Positions 49,311 to 60,700 of a stretch of 64,000 nt of DNA are shown here, one piece after another. This DNA is from Forficula auricularia (taxonomy: Eukaryota > Arthropoda > Insecta > Dermaptera > Forficulidae). Where the stretch lies: positions 342,093 through 406,092 of the forward strand of contig JALMQS010000817.1 of assembly GCA_024734495.1 (NCBI GenBank). The letters run 5' to 3'. Both the position numbers and the translations under genes were made by a program. The notes beneath the pieces were generated by a model. It worked only from the letters and a program-made list of their open reading frames with translations, ran no database searches and was not told the origin of the DNA. Within the stretch, counting starts at the first letter, position 1. Every line of letters starts with the position of its first letter.

Positions 49311-49830
49311 ATTTCTTGACCTGAAACTTGGTATGACAGATCTTTTTCACTTTTAGTTTTTTCTTGATTCATTATTTCTTGACCTGATACTTGATGTAAA
49401 AGCTCTTCTTCACTTATAACTGTTTCTTAATTTATTATTTCTTGACTTGATACTGGGGATGTAAGTTCTTCTTCATTTATAACTGTCTCTTCATTAATTA
49501 TTTCTTTACCTGATACTTGATGTAAAAGCTCTACTTCACTTATAACTGTTTCTTGATTAATTATTTCTTGACTTGATATTGCGTATGAAAGTTCTTCTTC
49601 AGTTATAACTGTTTCTTTATTAGAAACTTCTTGACTTGATAGTTGGTGTAATGGCTCTTCTTCACCTATAGCTGTCTCTTAATCTAATATTGATTCAATC
49701 GATGACGTCACAGATTCAGTATCCGAAGACATGTTTTCCATTTTAATATCAGGTAAAGGGGATGACAGTGGATATATTATAGTTTGTGTGGTTTCTTGAC
49801 CTGATACTTGGTGGGAAAGCTCTTCTTCCA
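49311..49830 (-). pseudogene. Decayed coding repeats of the BESS gene
   Basis: Minus-strand 63-bp units reading 'EIINEETVINEEELTSPVSS' and similar. A stop at 49,831 and another near 49,682 (TTAGATTAA) separate it from the intact upstream part, although reading frame and repeat pattern continue. It may be an untranslated tail or a pseudogenised end. Confidence 0.6.
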
Positions 49831-50610
49831 TTATATAGCTAGTTTTTTATTAATCATTGTTTCTCGACCAGATACCGGATGTGGATACTCGTCTTCACTT
49901 ATCACTGGCTCTTCTTTTATTATTGTCTGAATTGTTTCTTGACCTGATACTTGGTGCGAAATCTTTTCTTCCCTTATAGCTGTTTTTTTATTAATGATTG
50001 TTTCTTGACCTGATACTTGGCGTGAAAGTTCTTTTTCGCTTATAGCTGATTCTAGATTTAATACGGATTCAATCGATGACGTCACCGATTGAGTATCCGA
50101 TATCATGTTATCCGTTTTAATATCAGGTAAAGGTGATGACAATGGCGTTGGCATATGATATATTATAGTCTGTATTGTTTCGTGACCTGATACTGGATGT
50201 GGATACTCGTCTTCACTTATCACTAGTTCATCTTTTATTATTGTCTGAATTGTTCCTTGACTTGATACTGGTTGTAAAGGCTCCTGTTCATTTAACCCCG
50301 GTTCTTTCTTTATTATTATCGTCTCTATTTCTTGATGTCGGGATTGTTGCGCAATAAAACGTTCCTGATTAATTATCCTCTTGATTTTCTCTTGACATTG
50401 TAATGCATTATAATACGGCAGCTGTTTTAATTGAAATGCAATATCTTTGGCAAATATATCAAATTCATCATCCACATAATCGATATTTTTGTTCTTTTGA
50501 ATGTTTCTATTTGATGATGATTTATGTTTAAGTATTTGAGGATTTTGTACTCTAGTGGACGGAGAATTTATTGAAGAAACCTTTGAATTTGAAGGTTTAA
50601 CAGGTTGACG
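49831..50610 (-). CDS. BESS-motif protein with SUMO-site repeats, main exon
   Basis: Acceptor ATTTTTAG at 50,611; about 259 codons to TAA. Residues 1-45 are basic ('RVQNPQILKHKSSSNRNIQK'). About residues 46-85 ('FDIFAKDIAFQLKQLPYYNA', 'LQCQEKIKRIINQ') fit the BESS motif, a ~40-residue protein-interaction module of insect DNA-binding proteins. The rest is repeated: 'ISEDEYPHPVSG', 'QETIINKKTAI', with psi-K-x-E SUMO-acceptor-like sites IKKE, IKDE and IKEE, and 'SDTQSVTSSIES'. It is probably a nuclear chromatin or transcription cofactor. It has no MADF domain in view; the N-terminal partner exon is at 54,382-54,587. The stop falls inside the repeat pattern, so the end may be truncated. Confidence 0.7.
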   Translation of the reverse strand, partial: RQPVKPSNSKVSSINSPSTRVQNPQILKHKSSSNRNIQKNKNIDYVDDEFDIFAKDIAFQLKQLPYYNALQCQEKIKRIINQERFIAQQSRHQEIETIIIKKEPGLNEQEPLQPVSSQGTIQTIIKDELVISEDEYPHPVSGHETIQTIIYHMPTPLSSPLPDIKTDNMISDTQSVTSSIESVLNLESAISEKELSRQVSGQETIINKKTAIREEKISHQVSGQETIQTIIKEEPVISEDEYPHPVSGRETMINKKLAI

Positions 50611-50924
50611 CTAAAAATAAAAAATGAATTAATTTTTTTGTCATTTATAGATCGATTATGTTTGTTGTACTTGGTTTTATATAAATAATTATTAAAACAA
50701 AAAGGAAAATAAGTGTATATATGGTAAATGGTTTAAAACTTCATATAAACAAACATATATAAAATATTCTTATTTACTTTATTGCGATAAAATTGTTAAG
50801 CTTATTAGATATAAAAATAGAGAGATATTGTTATTGTAATTCGATAATAAAAATGGATACAGTTTTGCTGTTGAAGAAACAATTATCGCAATAAAGTTAA
50901 GAAGAGAATCTTTTAATTATGTTT

Positions 50925-51205
50925 AACTTATGAGGAGAATTTTCTAGGTTAGGTTTCACAAAAAGGAAATATTAAAACATATGTATGTTTATTTGAGTTT
51001 GATTCACTCGATATATATTTCGGGTTATTAGCCCATCTTCAGGAGTTCAAATGAAAACTGTTTTCATGTCAGTTTTCATTTGAACTCCTGAAGATGGGCT
51101 AATAACCCGAAATATATATCGAGTGAATCAAACTCAAATAAACATACATTTGTTTTAATATTTCCTTTTTGTGAAACCTAACCTAGAAAATTCTCCTCAT
51201 AAGTT
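50925..51205. repeat. Near-perfect foldback with hammerhead-like motif
   Basis: Arms of about 130 bp ('ctaggttaggtttcacaaaa' ... reverse), spacer about 18 bp. Each arm contains 'ctcctgaagatgggctaata' followed by acccgaaatatatatcgag. Confidence 0.85.
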
Positions 51206-51424
51206 ACTTATAATGTTTCACCTAGAACCGACACCTAAAATCCTTAAAAATTATTAATTATGTTTATATGAAATTTTGAACAATGTATAAACACTTATTT
51301 TCATTGTTGTGCGTTTTTGTTATAATAATTAATATATTAATTTATTTAATTTAATAATTGTTAAGAATAAATATTTTATTCAGATAATAATGAATTTAAT
51401 ATTTTATGTAAAATAATATTTTTT

Positions 51425-51690
51425 ACTTTACCATACTTGGCCATTTACCAAACTCCAACCAAATTTTGTATACATAATCAGTGGACCCCCAGAAGTATAA
51501 AAATACAAAAACTAACCGCCCAAAATGGGTGAAGTCAAAAATGAAAATCTTGGCCATTTACCAAACTCAACCAAATTTTGTATACATAATCAGTGGGACA
51601 CCAGAAGTATAACAATGCAAAAACTAACCCCCCCCTTACATGATTATAAATAATTTTAGGGGCCAGGTTGTATGGTAAAGTCAAGTGGAT
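51425..51690 (+). mobile_element. Helitron H1-type fragment, doubled unit
   Basis: Two 'ccaaattttgtatacataat' units with 'cagtgg' between, as at 4,421. Confidence 0.5.
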
Positions 51691-52044
51691 GGCCACATCA
51701 GAACATGTTAGCTTATTTTTTTGTAGACACGGAAATTAGGTTTTTATAAAAATTAAAAAATTCAAAGTGTATATTACGAGATAGAGAAAGTTCGTATACA
51801 AATTACTGTGATCTTTCCGATTTCAAACATGAATAATTCAAGTTTAAAATAACACTCAAATGAAAGAAACTAGCATCAATGGAAAGGAAACTCAAAAATA
51901 TTGTTTCTGCGAGAACATCCAAATCGAAACAGATGGTTTCACTGAATTATTAATGTTCACTGATTCCTTAGCGGGCATCTTAAGGTGGCTACAAACGTAA
52001 CTGCAAACTTGACAAGTATGCAAGATCAATCTTTTTGCACAAGT

Positions 52045-52883
52045 AAGGTAACGGCAGCAGTATTTGATCTTTTAAAAGTGCTGCTCAACAGTTTTAGTAT
52101 GTGAGAGGCTTAACTTGTTCCAAAACACAGATGGGTAAGTTTGAAGAAACTTAGTAACACTTATCTTTTAAGGTAAAAATAAATCCGTTCCAAAATATTA
52201 AACTACTGAGATTAGAGAAAGAAAAAACAAACATGTTTGTGTGACCTAGTAATTGACCATCAGTGAATAAAAAAATTCAGTAGTTGACCATGCTATTGAG
52301 TCAGTAGTTGACCAGATGGAAAAAGGACGAGAAAAATAATATATTACAAAAGAAATATTTTAGAATCAATCTTTTTATTTCAAAAATTCAAAAGGTCAAA
52401 TAAAAAACAAATTGACATGTTAAAAATAATATTCAGAAATTGACCACCCCCGGTCAATCTCTAGGTAAATCATGATAACTATATTTAGTAATTGACCACC
52501 CTCCGAAACGTACCCAAAAAAGTTTTTGACAGACCAGAAACAATGATATGTGGCATATAAAACATTATGAGAATAAATGAAATTAATAACTTATCAAATA
52601 TTTTATGTGGGAGGTTATTTTCTTAACTTAAATAAGTCAACTGCTCTTAAGGAAACAGACAAGAAAACAGCTAATCCAGGGAACGCCACAGACTAACTCA
52701 TAGACTCTAAGAAGGGCCAGCAATTGCAATTCACAAAAAAATAAAAACAAGTAAGGAGCAGCCACCATTAGGCACTTGACAGCAGCACCTGAACACAGAA
52801 TTTTTTTAAGGGAATTCTTCCATTTGGATCCTTATTAAGTAAAGTATTATGTCGAAATGGTCAACTACTGGTGCCGTTACCTT
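52045..52883. mobile_element. Inner element with 'aaggtaacggca' ends
   Basis: Ends 'aaggtaacggcagcagtatt' and (reverse) 'aaggtaacggcaccagtagt'. The interior repeats 'agtagttgacca' and 'aattgaccaccc'. Nested near the left end of the larger transposon. TSD not clear. Confidence 0.6.
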
Positions 52884-53344
52884 ACGGTAAATTTCCGCGC
52901 GGCACCACACGGCTTGCGCAAGCATGCTTTTACAAGGGCCACTTTGCTCTTGGACGATGATGAATTCGGACGACGATTTTCTTATCTTTTCTATAATTTG
53001 TCCTAAGGGAATTTATCTTTGTAACAACTGCATCCATATCGGCATTGTTATCAATTAATCTGTATCTACCTGACCTCTACTGCTGTTCTCCGGTCAATTT
53101 GACTATTGCAATATTTGAAATTTTAATAACTCTGTTAATTTTCTAGTTGTGTATTCATACGTCAGTGTATTTTCTTACATTCTGAATGTCTGTCGACTGA
53201 TATACGCGCAGTTGTGTGGTCGTGTTATTTGTCAAGATATTCATCAATTCCTTTTCTTGCAGGTCAATTTGATCGGACGCATTAAGTACGTTATACAATT
53301 TTATTTTGTTGTTATTTTACTTTGTATTTTTATTTTATTTTATT

Positions 53345-53870
53345 TTAGGTTGTTTTATGTTTGGAATCACGCCCCAGTACATCTAAACGAGTAAAGATAA
53401 CCGACAAAGACAACGAAGAGACGGTTATGAAATGGCTTGAAGTGGTTGACGATGACACTTTACCGGATAATGACGAATTAGCAAGTGACATAGAATCTGA
53501 CTGAGAAATTGTCATAGAAAGTTAGCATGATTCTGATTCGATTGAAGAAGACAGAGAAAGTGATACCAAAGACATTGAAAGAGAGAATGAAAATGAGCAT
53601 AGCGACGAAGCCAACGAAACTAGTAATGAAAATGTAAGTGCGTCGGACAGGAAAGAATATTTTGGAAAAAATAAATTTTCTTGAACAGCCTCTTGAAGTA
53701 AGCCGAAAAAGAAAACACAAAAATGCAACAAAATATCTCAGTTCCCTGATTTACGAGGATCTCCTAGACTAGGAAGTGCAACTCCAGAAGAAATGTGAAA
53801 TTTGCTTATGGACAATAATTTATCTGAAAATTTGCTTTGGACTAATCTATTGATGTAATTAGTGAAATGT
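53345..53870 (+). pseudogene. piggyBac-like transposase N-terminal remnant
   Basis: An acidic start ('DNEETVMKWLEVVDDDTLPD', 'DRESDTKDIERENENEHSDE') precedes 'YFGKNKFSW' and then 'SQFPDLRGSPRLGSATPEEM' and 'WNLLMDNNLSENLL'. This order (acidic N-terminus, G-x-D/N-K-x-x-W, P-G-x-x-G-x-A, E-x-W) is that of piggyBac-family proteins just before the catalytic domain. Several stops and shifts; the catalytic part is absent. Confidence 0.65.
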
Positions 53871-54381
53871 ATGTAAAGATAATATAGATAAAACACGATT
53901 TAAGCGTGACGGTCAAGTTGACCGGTGAAGAGTGTGCGCGTACTTAAAATGGCTTCACAGCAGTTACGGGTTTTAACAAAAGATCGTAAGCTACATCCCT
54001 CTTCGCCCTATCATGATACTCTGATAATTTAATTCGCCAAAGACATGGTTGATTTTTGTATTCAAGAATAAACTCGCTTGACTTTCTTCAGATCGCTAGA
54101 CATGATGATTCGTCTAGAGCTCACTCAGGAGTATAGCGTTTACTTGTCCAAATCGGCACGTCCTAGGTACACACGGTCCGTTTCACTTGCGCAAGCACGA
54201 CTTGCACAAGTTTGCACGATTAAAATTCAATCAAGCATCAAGCGACTTGGTACAGGTTAAATACTTGAGCAAAATTATCCTACTGACGCTGAAGCATACT
54301 TGTGGAAAAAGATTGTTCATGCATACTTGTCAAGTTTGCAGTTACGTGTGTAGCCACCTTTAGAAGTTCAAACTGTTTTAC

Positions 54382-54587
54382 CTTAGAGCTGCTCGGCAAA
54401 TTTCTGGAAGCAACAGCATTTTTTTCCCCCAATGATCTCTTTTTTGCCTGAACATCTGATGTATTGATATCTGTACTTTGGTTTTGTTTCTTTTTACTAT
54501 TTGATAGTGTTTTACGTTTCAGAATTCGTGGATTTTGTATTAGTTTTTTAGGTGAAACTGTTGAAACTGACGCCATGACTTGTTGCC
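54382..54587 (-). CDS. Exon paralogous to the start of the BESS exon
   Basis: Acceptor TTTACTTTTTAG; donor TCTAAG/GTAAAA; 68 codons plus 2 nt. 'LIQNPRILKRKTLSNSKKKQ' parallels 'RVQNPQILKHKSSSNRNIQK' of the exon at 50,610. Basic and Ser-rich, with 'VQAKKRSLGEKN', a possible nuclear localisation signal. Exits in phase 0, matching the next exon's entry, so both probably belong to one transcript. It needs one nucleotide from an upstream exon not identified. Confidence 0.6.
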
Positions 54588-54654
54588 CTAAAAAGTAAAA
54601 AAAAAATTATGATTAATTTATTGGCATCAATGAGGACCGTTTGGAGTTTGGGGA

Positions 54655-55854
54655 CCTCTGATATATAGACCTTTTTTCGGAGTTTTTCTTGAATAACTCT
54701 TAAACGGCTTATCAAATCAAAAAGATATCTATTAGATAAATTAAAGCTCTTTAAATTACGCGTAAAATGATAACAATTTCATCTATTTAGGTTAAGTAGA
54801 ACCGGTACTAGCGCCTGTCAAAAAACAGCCCCGGGATCACTTTTGAATATCCCTAAAACTCGATTTTTTCCCCATTTTGACCATGAAGGAGCACGTTTTC
54901 GACAAAGACGACTCTATACATTTTTAAACTAAATTAAATTTGCTACAATTTAAATAAAGTTTCATCTTAATTGGATAATGGTAACATGAGGTTGAAGTTG
55001 AAATCGCAGTTTTTCCTTCATTAAATGAAAACCACTCATCCTAGAAACTTGATTCCTATCTCATTGTCTAGTAAATTTTGTTGACTTGAACGTTTACCTG
55101 GACCACTTTTTTGATAAAACTGTTAGATTTATAAATATTCTACATTTTTCGGACAGGATATGATCTGGATCCTCAAAAGCGTCATGGAAAATACTGGATA
55201 TCTATAAATCTAAGAGTTTTATCAAAAAAGTGGTCCAAATAAACGTTCAAGTAAACAAAATTGCCTAGACAATGAGAGAGAAATCAAGTTTCTAGGATGA
55301 ATGGTTTTCATTTTATGAAGGAAAAACTGCGATTTTTTGCAAAAAACTCCAAACTTCAACCCCATTGCGGCACGGGTTACCATTATCCAATTAAGATGAA
55401 ACTTTGTTTTAATTGTAACAAATTTAATCTAGTTTAAAAATGTATAGAGTTGTTTGTCTTTGTCGAAAACGTGCTCCGTCATGGTCAAAATGAGGAAAAA
55501 TCAAAGAAAGTACGAGTTTTAGGGATATTCAAAAATGATTCCGGTGGCGCTAGTAGCCGGTTCTACTCAACCTAAATAGATAAATTGTTTACCATTTTAC
55601 GCGTAATTTAAAGAGTTTTAATTTATCTAATGATTATATTTTTGATTTGATAAACGATTTTAGAGTTATTCAATAAAAACTGAAAAAACTCCGAAATTTT
55701 CTCATTTGAAACGCGTAGAAAAATTTCCACAACACATATTTGGGGGAAAACTTAGGGTAGTAATATTGGAGTACCAATAAAAGTATTCAAGCAATAAAAT
55801 CTTTACCGGGAATTATTTCCTGTTTATGCCATTTTACACGTAATTTGCCTGGAC
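54655..55854. mobile_element. TA-flanked element T, third copy
   Basis: Right end 'cgtaatttgcctggac' next to TA. Interior inverted halves share 'gtagaaccggtactagcgcc' / 'ggcgctagtagccggttcta'. Left terminus lost. Confidence 0.6.
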
Positions 55855-56027
55855 TAATAAAGGAAGAAGAAGATAGATAAACGGTGCTCTGAGGCAAATG
55901 CCTAAAGATCAAGTAATATCAGTATAGTCGTGTTTCGATTTATAATATTTATTGAAGCAGACAATAAAAGAGTGTGTCTTCTGTTGGAATAAAAACTTTT
56001 TAATTGATTTATAACGTGACTATAGTT

Positions 56028-57459
56028 TAAACTGAAGAACAAAGCTTCTGGAAGCGATATCATCCCAGCAGAATGCTTAAAACAGGGAGGTGAAGTATTG
56101 TAAAAAACAATTCTTGTTCACGTATGGCGAAATGAACAGATGCCAAACGAATGGAAGGAAGGCATTATAATTCCGTTGTTCAAAAAAGGGGGATAAAATG
56201 AAATGCAACAACTACAGTGGAATCACGCTAAATAACACTAGCTACAAAATTTTTTCTAACACACTCCTCAAAAGAATCTCGCCATATGATGAAGAAATAT
56301 TGGGGAATTACCAATGTGGGTTTAGACGAAATAGGTCTACAATCGATCAAATTTTTACAATTCATAAATTGATGGTGAAATTATGGAAATTTAACCAGGA
56401 ACTTCACCAGCTGTTTGTCGACTTTAAACAGGCGTATGACTCAATAATTAGAGTCAAGCTATGGGAGAATTCGGTATTCCTGTCAAGCTAATAAGAATAG
56501 CAAAAATGTGCATGGAAGGATCAAACGCCAGAGTTAATATAGATGGTTTCCTTACCGATGGTTTTTCTATAAACAATGGATTGAAGCAAGGAGATCCACT
56601 GTCGCCGCTTTTGTTCAATCATTGCTCTAAAGTGCATTCGAACCGCCCGACTTAATTCTAAAATTTTTACTTTTGAGGGAACAAACCTGGTCCTTGCATT
56701 TGCGGACGATATTGATGTCATTGGTCAGAACATCTTGAAAATCTGGAAAAGGAAGCTCAAAACATGGGACTTAGGTTCAATGAAACAAAAACAAAATATA
56801 TGCACATGTCCCGAAGACCGAGAAGAAATCTACAAAACATGTAGTAGGATCTTATGGGTTTGAGGAAGTGAGTGAATTTAAGTATCTGGGATCTTTGGTC
56901 TCAGCACAAGGTATTACGTCAGTTGATGTTAGGGCCAGAATCCAAAACGTCTGGAAATGTTTTTACTCCCTCCGCAATCTTCTTAGTTCAAAAGTGCTAA
57001 GCCGTTCGTGCAAGATTCTTGTATATACAACCATCATCCGTCACGTTGCTACGTATGGATGCGAGCATTGGCCATTGACAAAGCATGACGAGAAATCTCT
57101 TTTAAGATTTGAGAGAAAAATACTCAGAGGAATCTTTGGACCTGACGGCGGACATATGTAAAATTCGCTATGGCTTATACAACCAGCCAAACATTGTCCC
57201 GCTCATTAAGGTCAGGCGACTTCAGTGGACTGGGCGTGTGTTAAGATCAGAAGAACATCTTTGTATCAAAAAAGTCTGGGTGGGAACACCTAATGGAAGA
57301 AGACCTCTAGAGCGTCCTAGACTCGGTTGGAAGGACTGAGTCGTCCGGGATTTATCAATCATCGGAGTTTCCACAAATATCGAAAATATTGCGCAAGACC
57401 GAATCCTTCGTGCATCCAAGACCCACCCATGGTTGTATAGGTACGGAGTAAGTAAGTAA
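56028..57459 (+). mobile_element. RTE-like LINE, 5'-truncated, 10-bp TSD
   Basis: TSD gactatagtt at 56,018-56,027 and 57,460-57,469. The 3' end is a short (aagt)n tail, as in RTE-clade LINEs. Confidence 0.85.
56040..57440 (+). pseudogene. Reverse transcriptase of the RTE-like LINE, frameshifted
   Basis: Blocks in order: 'WKEGIIIPLFKKG', 'CNNYSGITLNNTSYKIFSNT', 'NYQCGFRRNRSTIDQIFTIH', 'LFVDFKQAYDSI', 'GLKQGDPLSPLLFN', 'LAFADDIDVIG' (intact F-A-D-D catalytic box), 'EFKYLGSLVS', 'GCEHWPLTKHDEKSLLRFER' and 'RRLQWTGRVLRSEEHL'. At least four shifts or stops (near 56,190, 56,465, 56,625, 57,160, 57,339). The endonuclease domain is missing. Confidence 0.9.
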
Positions 57460-57469
57460 GACTATAGTT

Positions 57470-57580
57470 AGGAGAGCTTTGACCTCTTTATCAGTCACAC
57501 TCTTTTATTGTCTCCTTCAATTTATAAAAATGCTTCTACTCTCGGCAAAAAGAAACTTTCAATTTATAATATTTATTACT
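57470..57580 (-). other. 3' flank of the THAP gene
   Basis: The minus strand after the TAA at 57,589 shows AATAAATAATAATAG and AATAAATATT, plausible polyadenylation signals, followed by repeat sequence. Confidence 0.4.
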
Positions 57581-57588
57581 ATTATTAT

Positions 57589-57777
57589 TTATTTAAGTTT
57601 TACTTGAATAAATTCTTCATCCTTTGATTGAATTTCAAACAAAGTCTTATCCGCACAGGTATTAGACTGTCCAGGTATATCAGGTCCTTCTAATATTTCA
57701 TATTTTCGACGTCTTTTTCTGGTACGCGTTGCACATTTTGTTAAAGAAGATTTCCTCTTTCCGATTGATTTGCTTTT
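57589..57777 (-). CDS. THAP gene, exon 4
   Basis: Acceptor TTTTGTTTTAG, phase 0, 62 codons and TAA. Basic 'TRKRRRKYEILEGPDIPGQS', ending 'EEFIQVKLK'. A weak alternative donor (CAA/GTAAAA) lies before the stop, but no downstream exon with matching phase was found (the exon at 54,587 would hit a stop). Confidence 0.7.
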   Translation of the reverse strand, partial: KSKSIGKRKSSLTKCATRTRKRRRKYEILEGPDIPGQSNTCADKTLFEIQSKDEEFIQVKLK

Positions 57778-60700
57778 CTAAAACAAAAAAATAATGTTTT
57801 TTAAATTATGGTGAGTGAGTGGTAAGTGAGGGGTGTGGGTGGGGTGGAGTTGGGGGAAGTGCGGGGTTTCGGGGGCAGGGGGCGTGTACTATATATATTT
57901 GTATTTTTATCAGAATTTTAAATTAAAAATAATATTAATATATAGCTTTTAACTGAAGCAAAAAGTTACCGAGCATCGCTCGGTGGCTCTAGGTACTGAT
58001 TGTCTGAAGCAGATGTCTTATAGATCAGACTAGCCAGGGGCAATTGATATATATTAATTAATTCCTACTAATTAGGTTGCCATGGCAACAACCATGTATT
58101 TATTATTATTGATATGAAAAATAAACAAACACGTTCTTCGTTCTAATTATGTGTGCTTCATAATTTATTTATAATATATTGAATATTAAAAGTTATATCA
58201 ATAATATATTACTGGAAATAGGTAATTGAAAAATTTAATAACTCTCTTCATTCTAAAATTATTTTTAATTTAAATTTAAACGAAATAAAAGCTGATGTGG
58301 CTATCCACATGACTTTCCCATACAGCTGACCCTTCTCTAATATATTTAATAAAATAATTTATAATTAGCACTTTCATTTTTTGACCCCCTGGGAGGTTAG
58401 GTTTTGCATTTTTAGGTTTCTATTGGCCTACATATTATGTATACAAAACTTGGTTGAGTTTGTTCCGTTTGTTCCTAGGGCAAAAATTTTCATTTTTTTT
58501 ACCCCCCCCCCACACACACATTTAGGGTGTTTTTGGGAAGAATTTTTTATTAAAAAACCCCTTATAACTTTGCTAATATTAGGTTGTTTCAAAAGTTTTG
58601 TCCGTTTTTATGAGTCTACTTTAAACAGTAATATCTCAGTGAATACATATTAAATTTAATCGAAATAAGCGCCATTTGAGTCAGTGCACTTTTGCCAACC
58701 TAACTGAAGTCTATTAATTACGTCGGCATAAAAATTGGGTGCTCGGGATTCGATGAAGTCGACGAAGTCCGTTTTTGCCTGGTCCTGATTGGCGAAGGTT
58801 CTACCGGTGAGAAAGTTATCGAAGTGCTTGAAAAGATGGTAGTCGGTTGGCGAGAGGTCTGGGGAGTATGGTGGGTGAGGCAGAACTTCAACGCTCAATT
58901 CGTTTAATTTTCGAACGGTGATTTGTGAAATGTGCGGACGGGCGTTGTCGTGGAGCAGGATCGGACCTCTTCTGTTGTCCAGTGCCGGCTGCTGCTGACG
59001 CAATTTTCGGTACATTTCGTCGATTTCCTCACGATAGGACTCTGCTGTGATGGTTTGGCCCGGTTGCAGAAAGTTATAGTGAATCATACCAGCCGCTAAC
59101 CACCATACAGTAACCATGGTCTTTTTTTGGTGGGTTTTCGCCTTTGAGAAGTACCTGGGTGGCTCATCGGTGTCCAACCATTGTCCTGAACGTCTCCTGT
59201 TGTAGAGGATCCACTTTTCATCACACGCGACGATCCGATCCAAAAAAGGATCGTTTTGGTTGGGCAAAAGCAAAGAACAGACCTCGAAACGTGACAATTT
59301 CTGTCGATCGTTCAAATCGTGGGGCACCCACTTTTCGAGCTTTTTGACCTTTCCAATACGTTTTAAACGATCAAAGACCACATAGGAGCTGACGTCCAGT
59401 TCTTCCACCATCCCACGCACCGTTTGTGATGGGTCAGTCTCCACCAGGGTCCTCAAATCCTCGTCCTGGGTTACTCTAGGTCGACAACGAAATTTCGCAA
59501 ACCAACGTCAAACAGTGCGTTCATTAACACTATCATTGGCAAATGCCTGGTTAATTTTTAGGGCTGTTTCAGCAGCGCTTTGGTTCAATTTGAATTCGTA
59601 GATAAAAATTGGCCGAAAATCGCTTAACAACATCATATAGTAATAACCTAAAAAGAGGCAAAAAATTAAAATTTGGAAAAAAAAATGAACAGCATCAATG
59701 TATAGAGTACAAAATTCTCTATCGATCAGTATATACCACGACACAGTAGAATAAATATTTATTGAGATGTGGAGCGACAAAAACACATGACATTAAAACG
59801 AACAAAACTTTTGAAACAACTTAATAACAAAATTTGCAGTAGAATTCATATAGTGTTTAGGAGTTATTTGATAATTTCCAATAGTGCCCCCCTCCCCTAA
59901 AATTTCAAAACGTTATATAGCAATGATGCTTCTTGATACCTTGTCAGATTCTTGTTCTTGGCACGATGTTGATGGATCTGGTGATGGAATAGGCACGGAT
60001 ACGGATGTTTCTTCGCAGTTCGATGTTGATGGCTGAGGAAATCGATCAAGTGAATAAGCAGCGGATTCCGAGATACAAGGATTTGTTATTTTCCTAGAAT
60101 TTTTCCTCTTTCTTGTTTTCTTTAAATAAAAAAATCAGTTCCTTTATATCAATCATATTGTAAGATTGAATAAAAATTAGATCTATTGTAAACTTAATAA
60201 ACTGCAACGGATCGTTGCTAAACTTTATCCAAATTCATTTGAAATATTAATATGTTTATTCCTTTATTATTAATCAGATATCACTTGCAATTTGCAGTTC
60301 ATGTTGACTATTAATTCAAAAATAATGATCGATTCTCATTTAACAGTCGAGGAATAACCATTCTACATTCGATTTTTGACATTTTGGTTATTATTGGTAA
60401 CCATTGGTGAAGACATGGAGGAATCGACTTAAAATAAAAAATAACGATCGATTCTTATCTAATACTAAAGGAATAACCTTATTGCATTACATTTTTGATG
60501 TTTTGACTATTAATGGCAACCTCTACTGAAAACGTGGAAGATTCGACTTAAAATCAAAAAGACTAAATTCTTTTATGGCAAACCACTCAAGCTTGAGTTA
60601 TTTACCAAAAAAGAATTTAGTCTTTTGATTTTAAGTCGAATCTTCCACGTTTTCAGTAGAGGTTGCCATTAATAGTCAAAACATCAAAAATGGAATGCAA

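Larger units (their letters stand above)
51983..54359 (+). mobile_element. DNA transposon with ~65-bp TIRs
   Basis: Left 'aggtggctacaaacgtaact' and right (reverse) 'aggtggctacacacgtaact', continuing with few mismatches for about 65 bp. Flanking TTA on both sides (51,980-51,982 and 54,360-54,362); alternatively TTAA/TTTA. The interior has a piggyBac-like remnant and a second element. The right end is 22 bp from the donor of the exon at 54,382. Confidence 0.75.
58280..59925 (-). mobile_element. Helitron H1-type fragment split by mariner
   Basis: 58,280-58,578 and 59,825-59,925 together match 42,600-42,930 ('tataactttgctaat' + 'aacaaaatttgcagtagaat' + 'aaaacgttatatag'). Confidence 0.6.

Noticed and set aside
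50610..57589. Single THAP-BESS fusion protein
   Set aside because: THAP exon 4 ends in a stop, and its only alternative donor would put the next exon in a frame with an early stop.
59144..59347. 67-codon plus-strand frame
   Set aside because: Antisense shadow of the mariner transposase.
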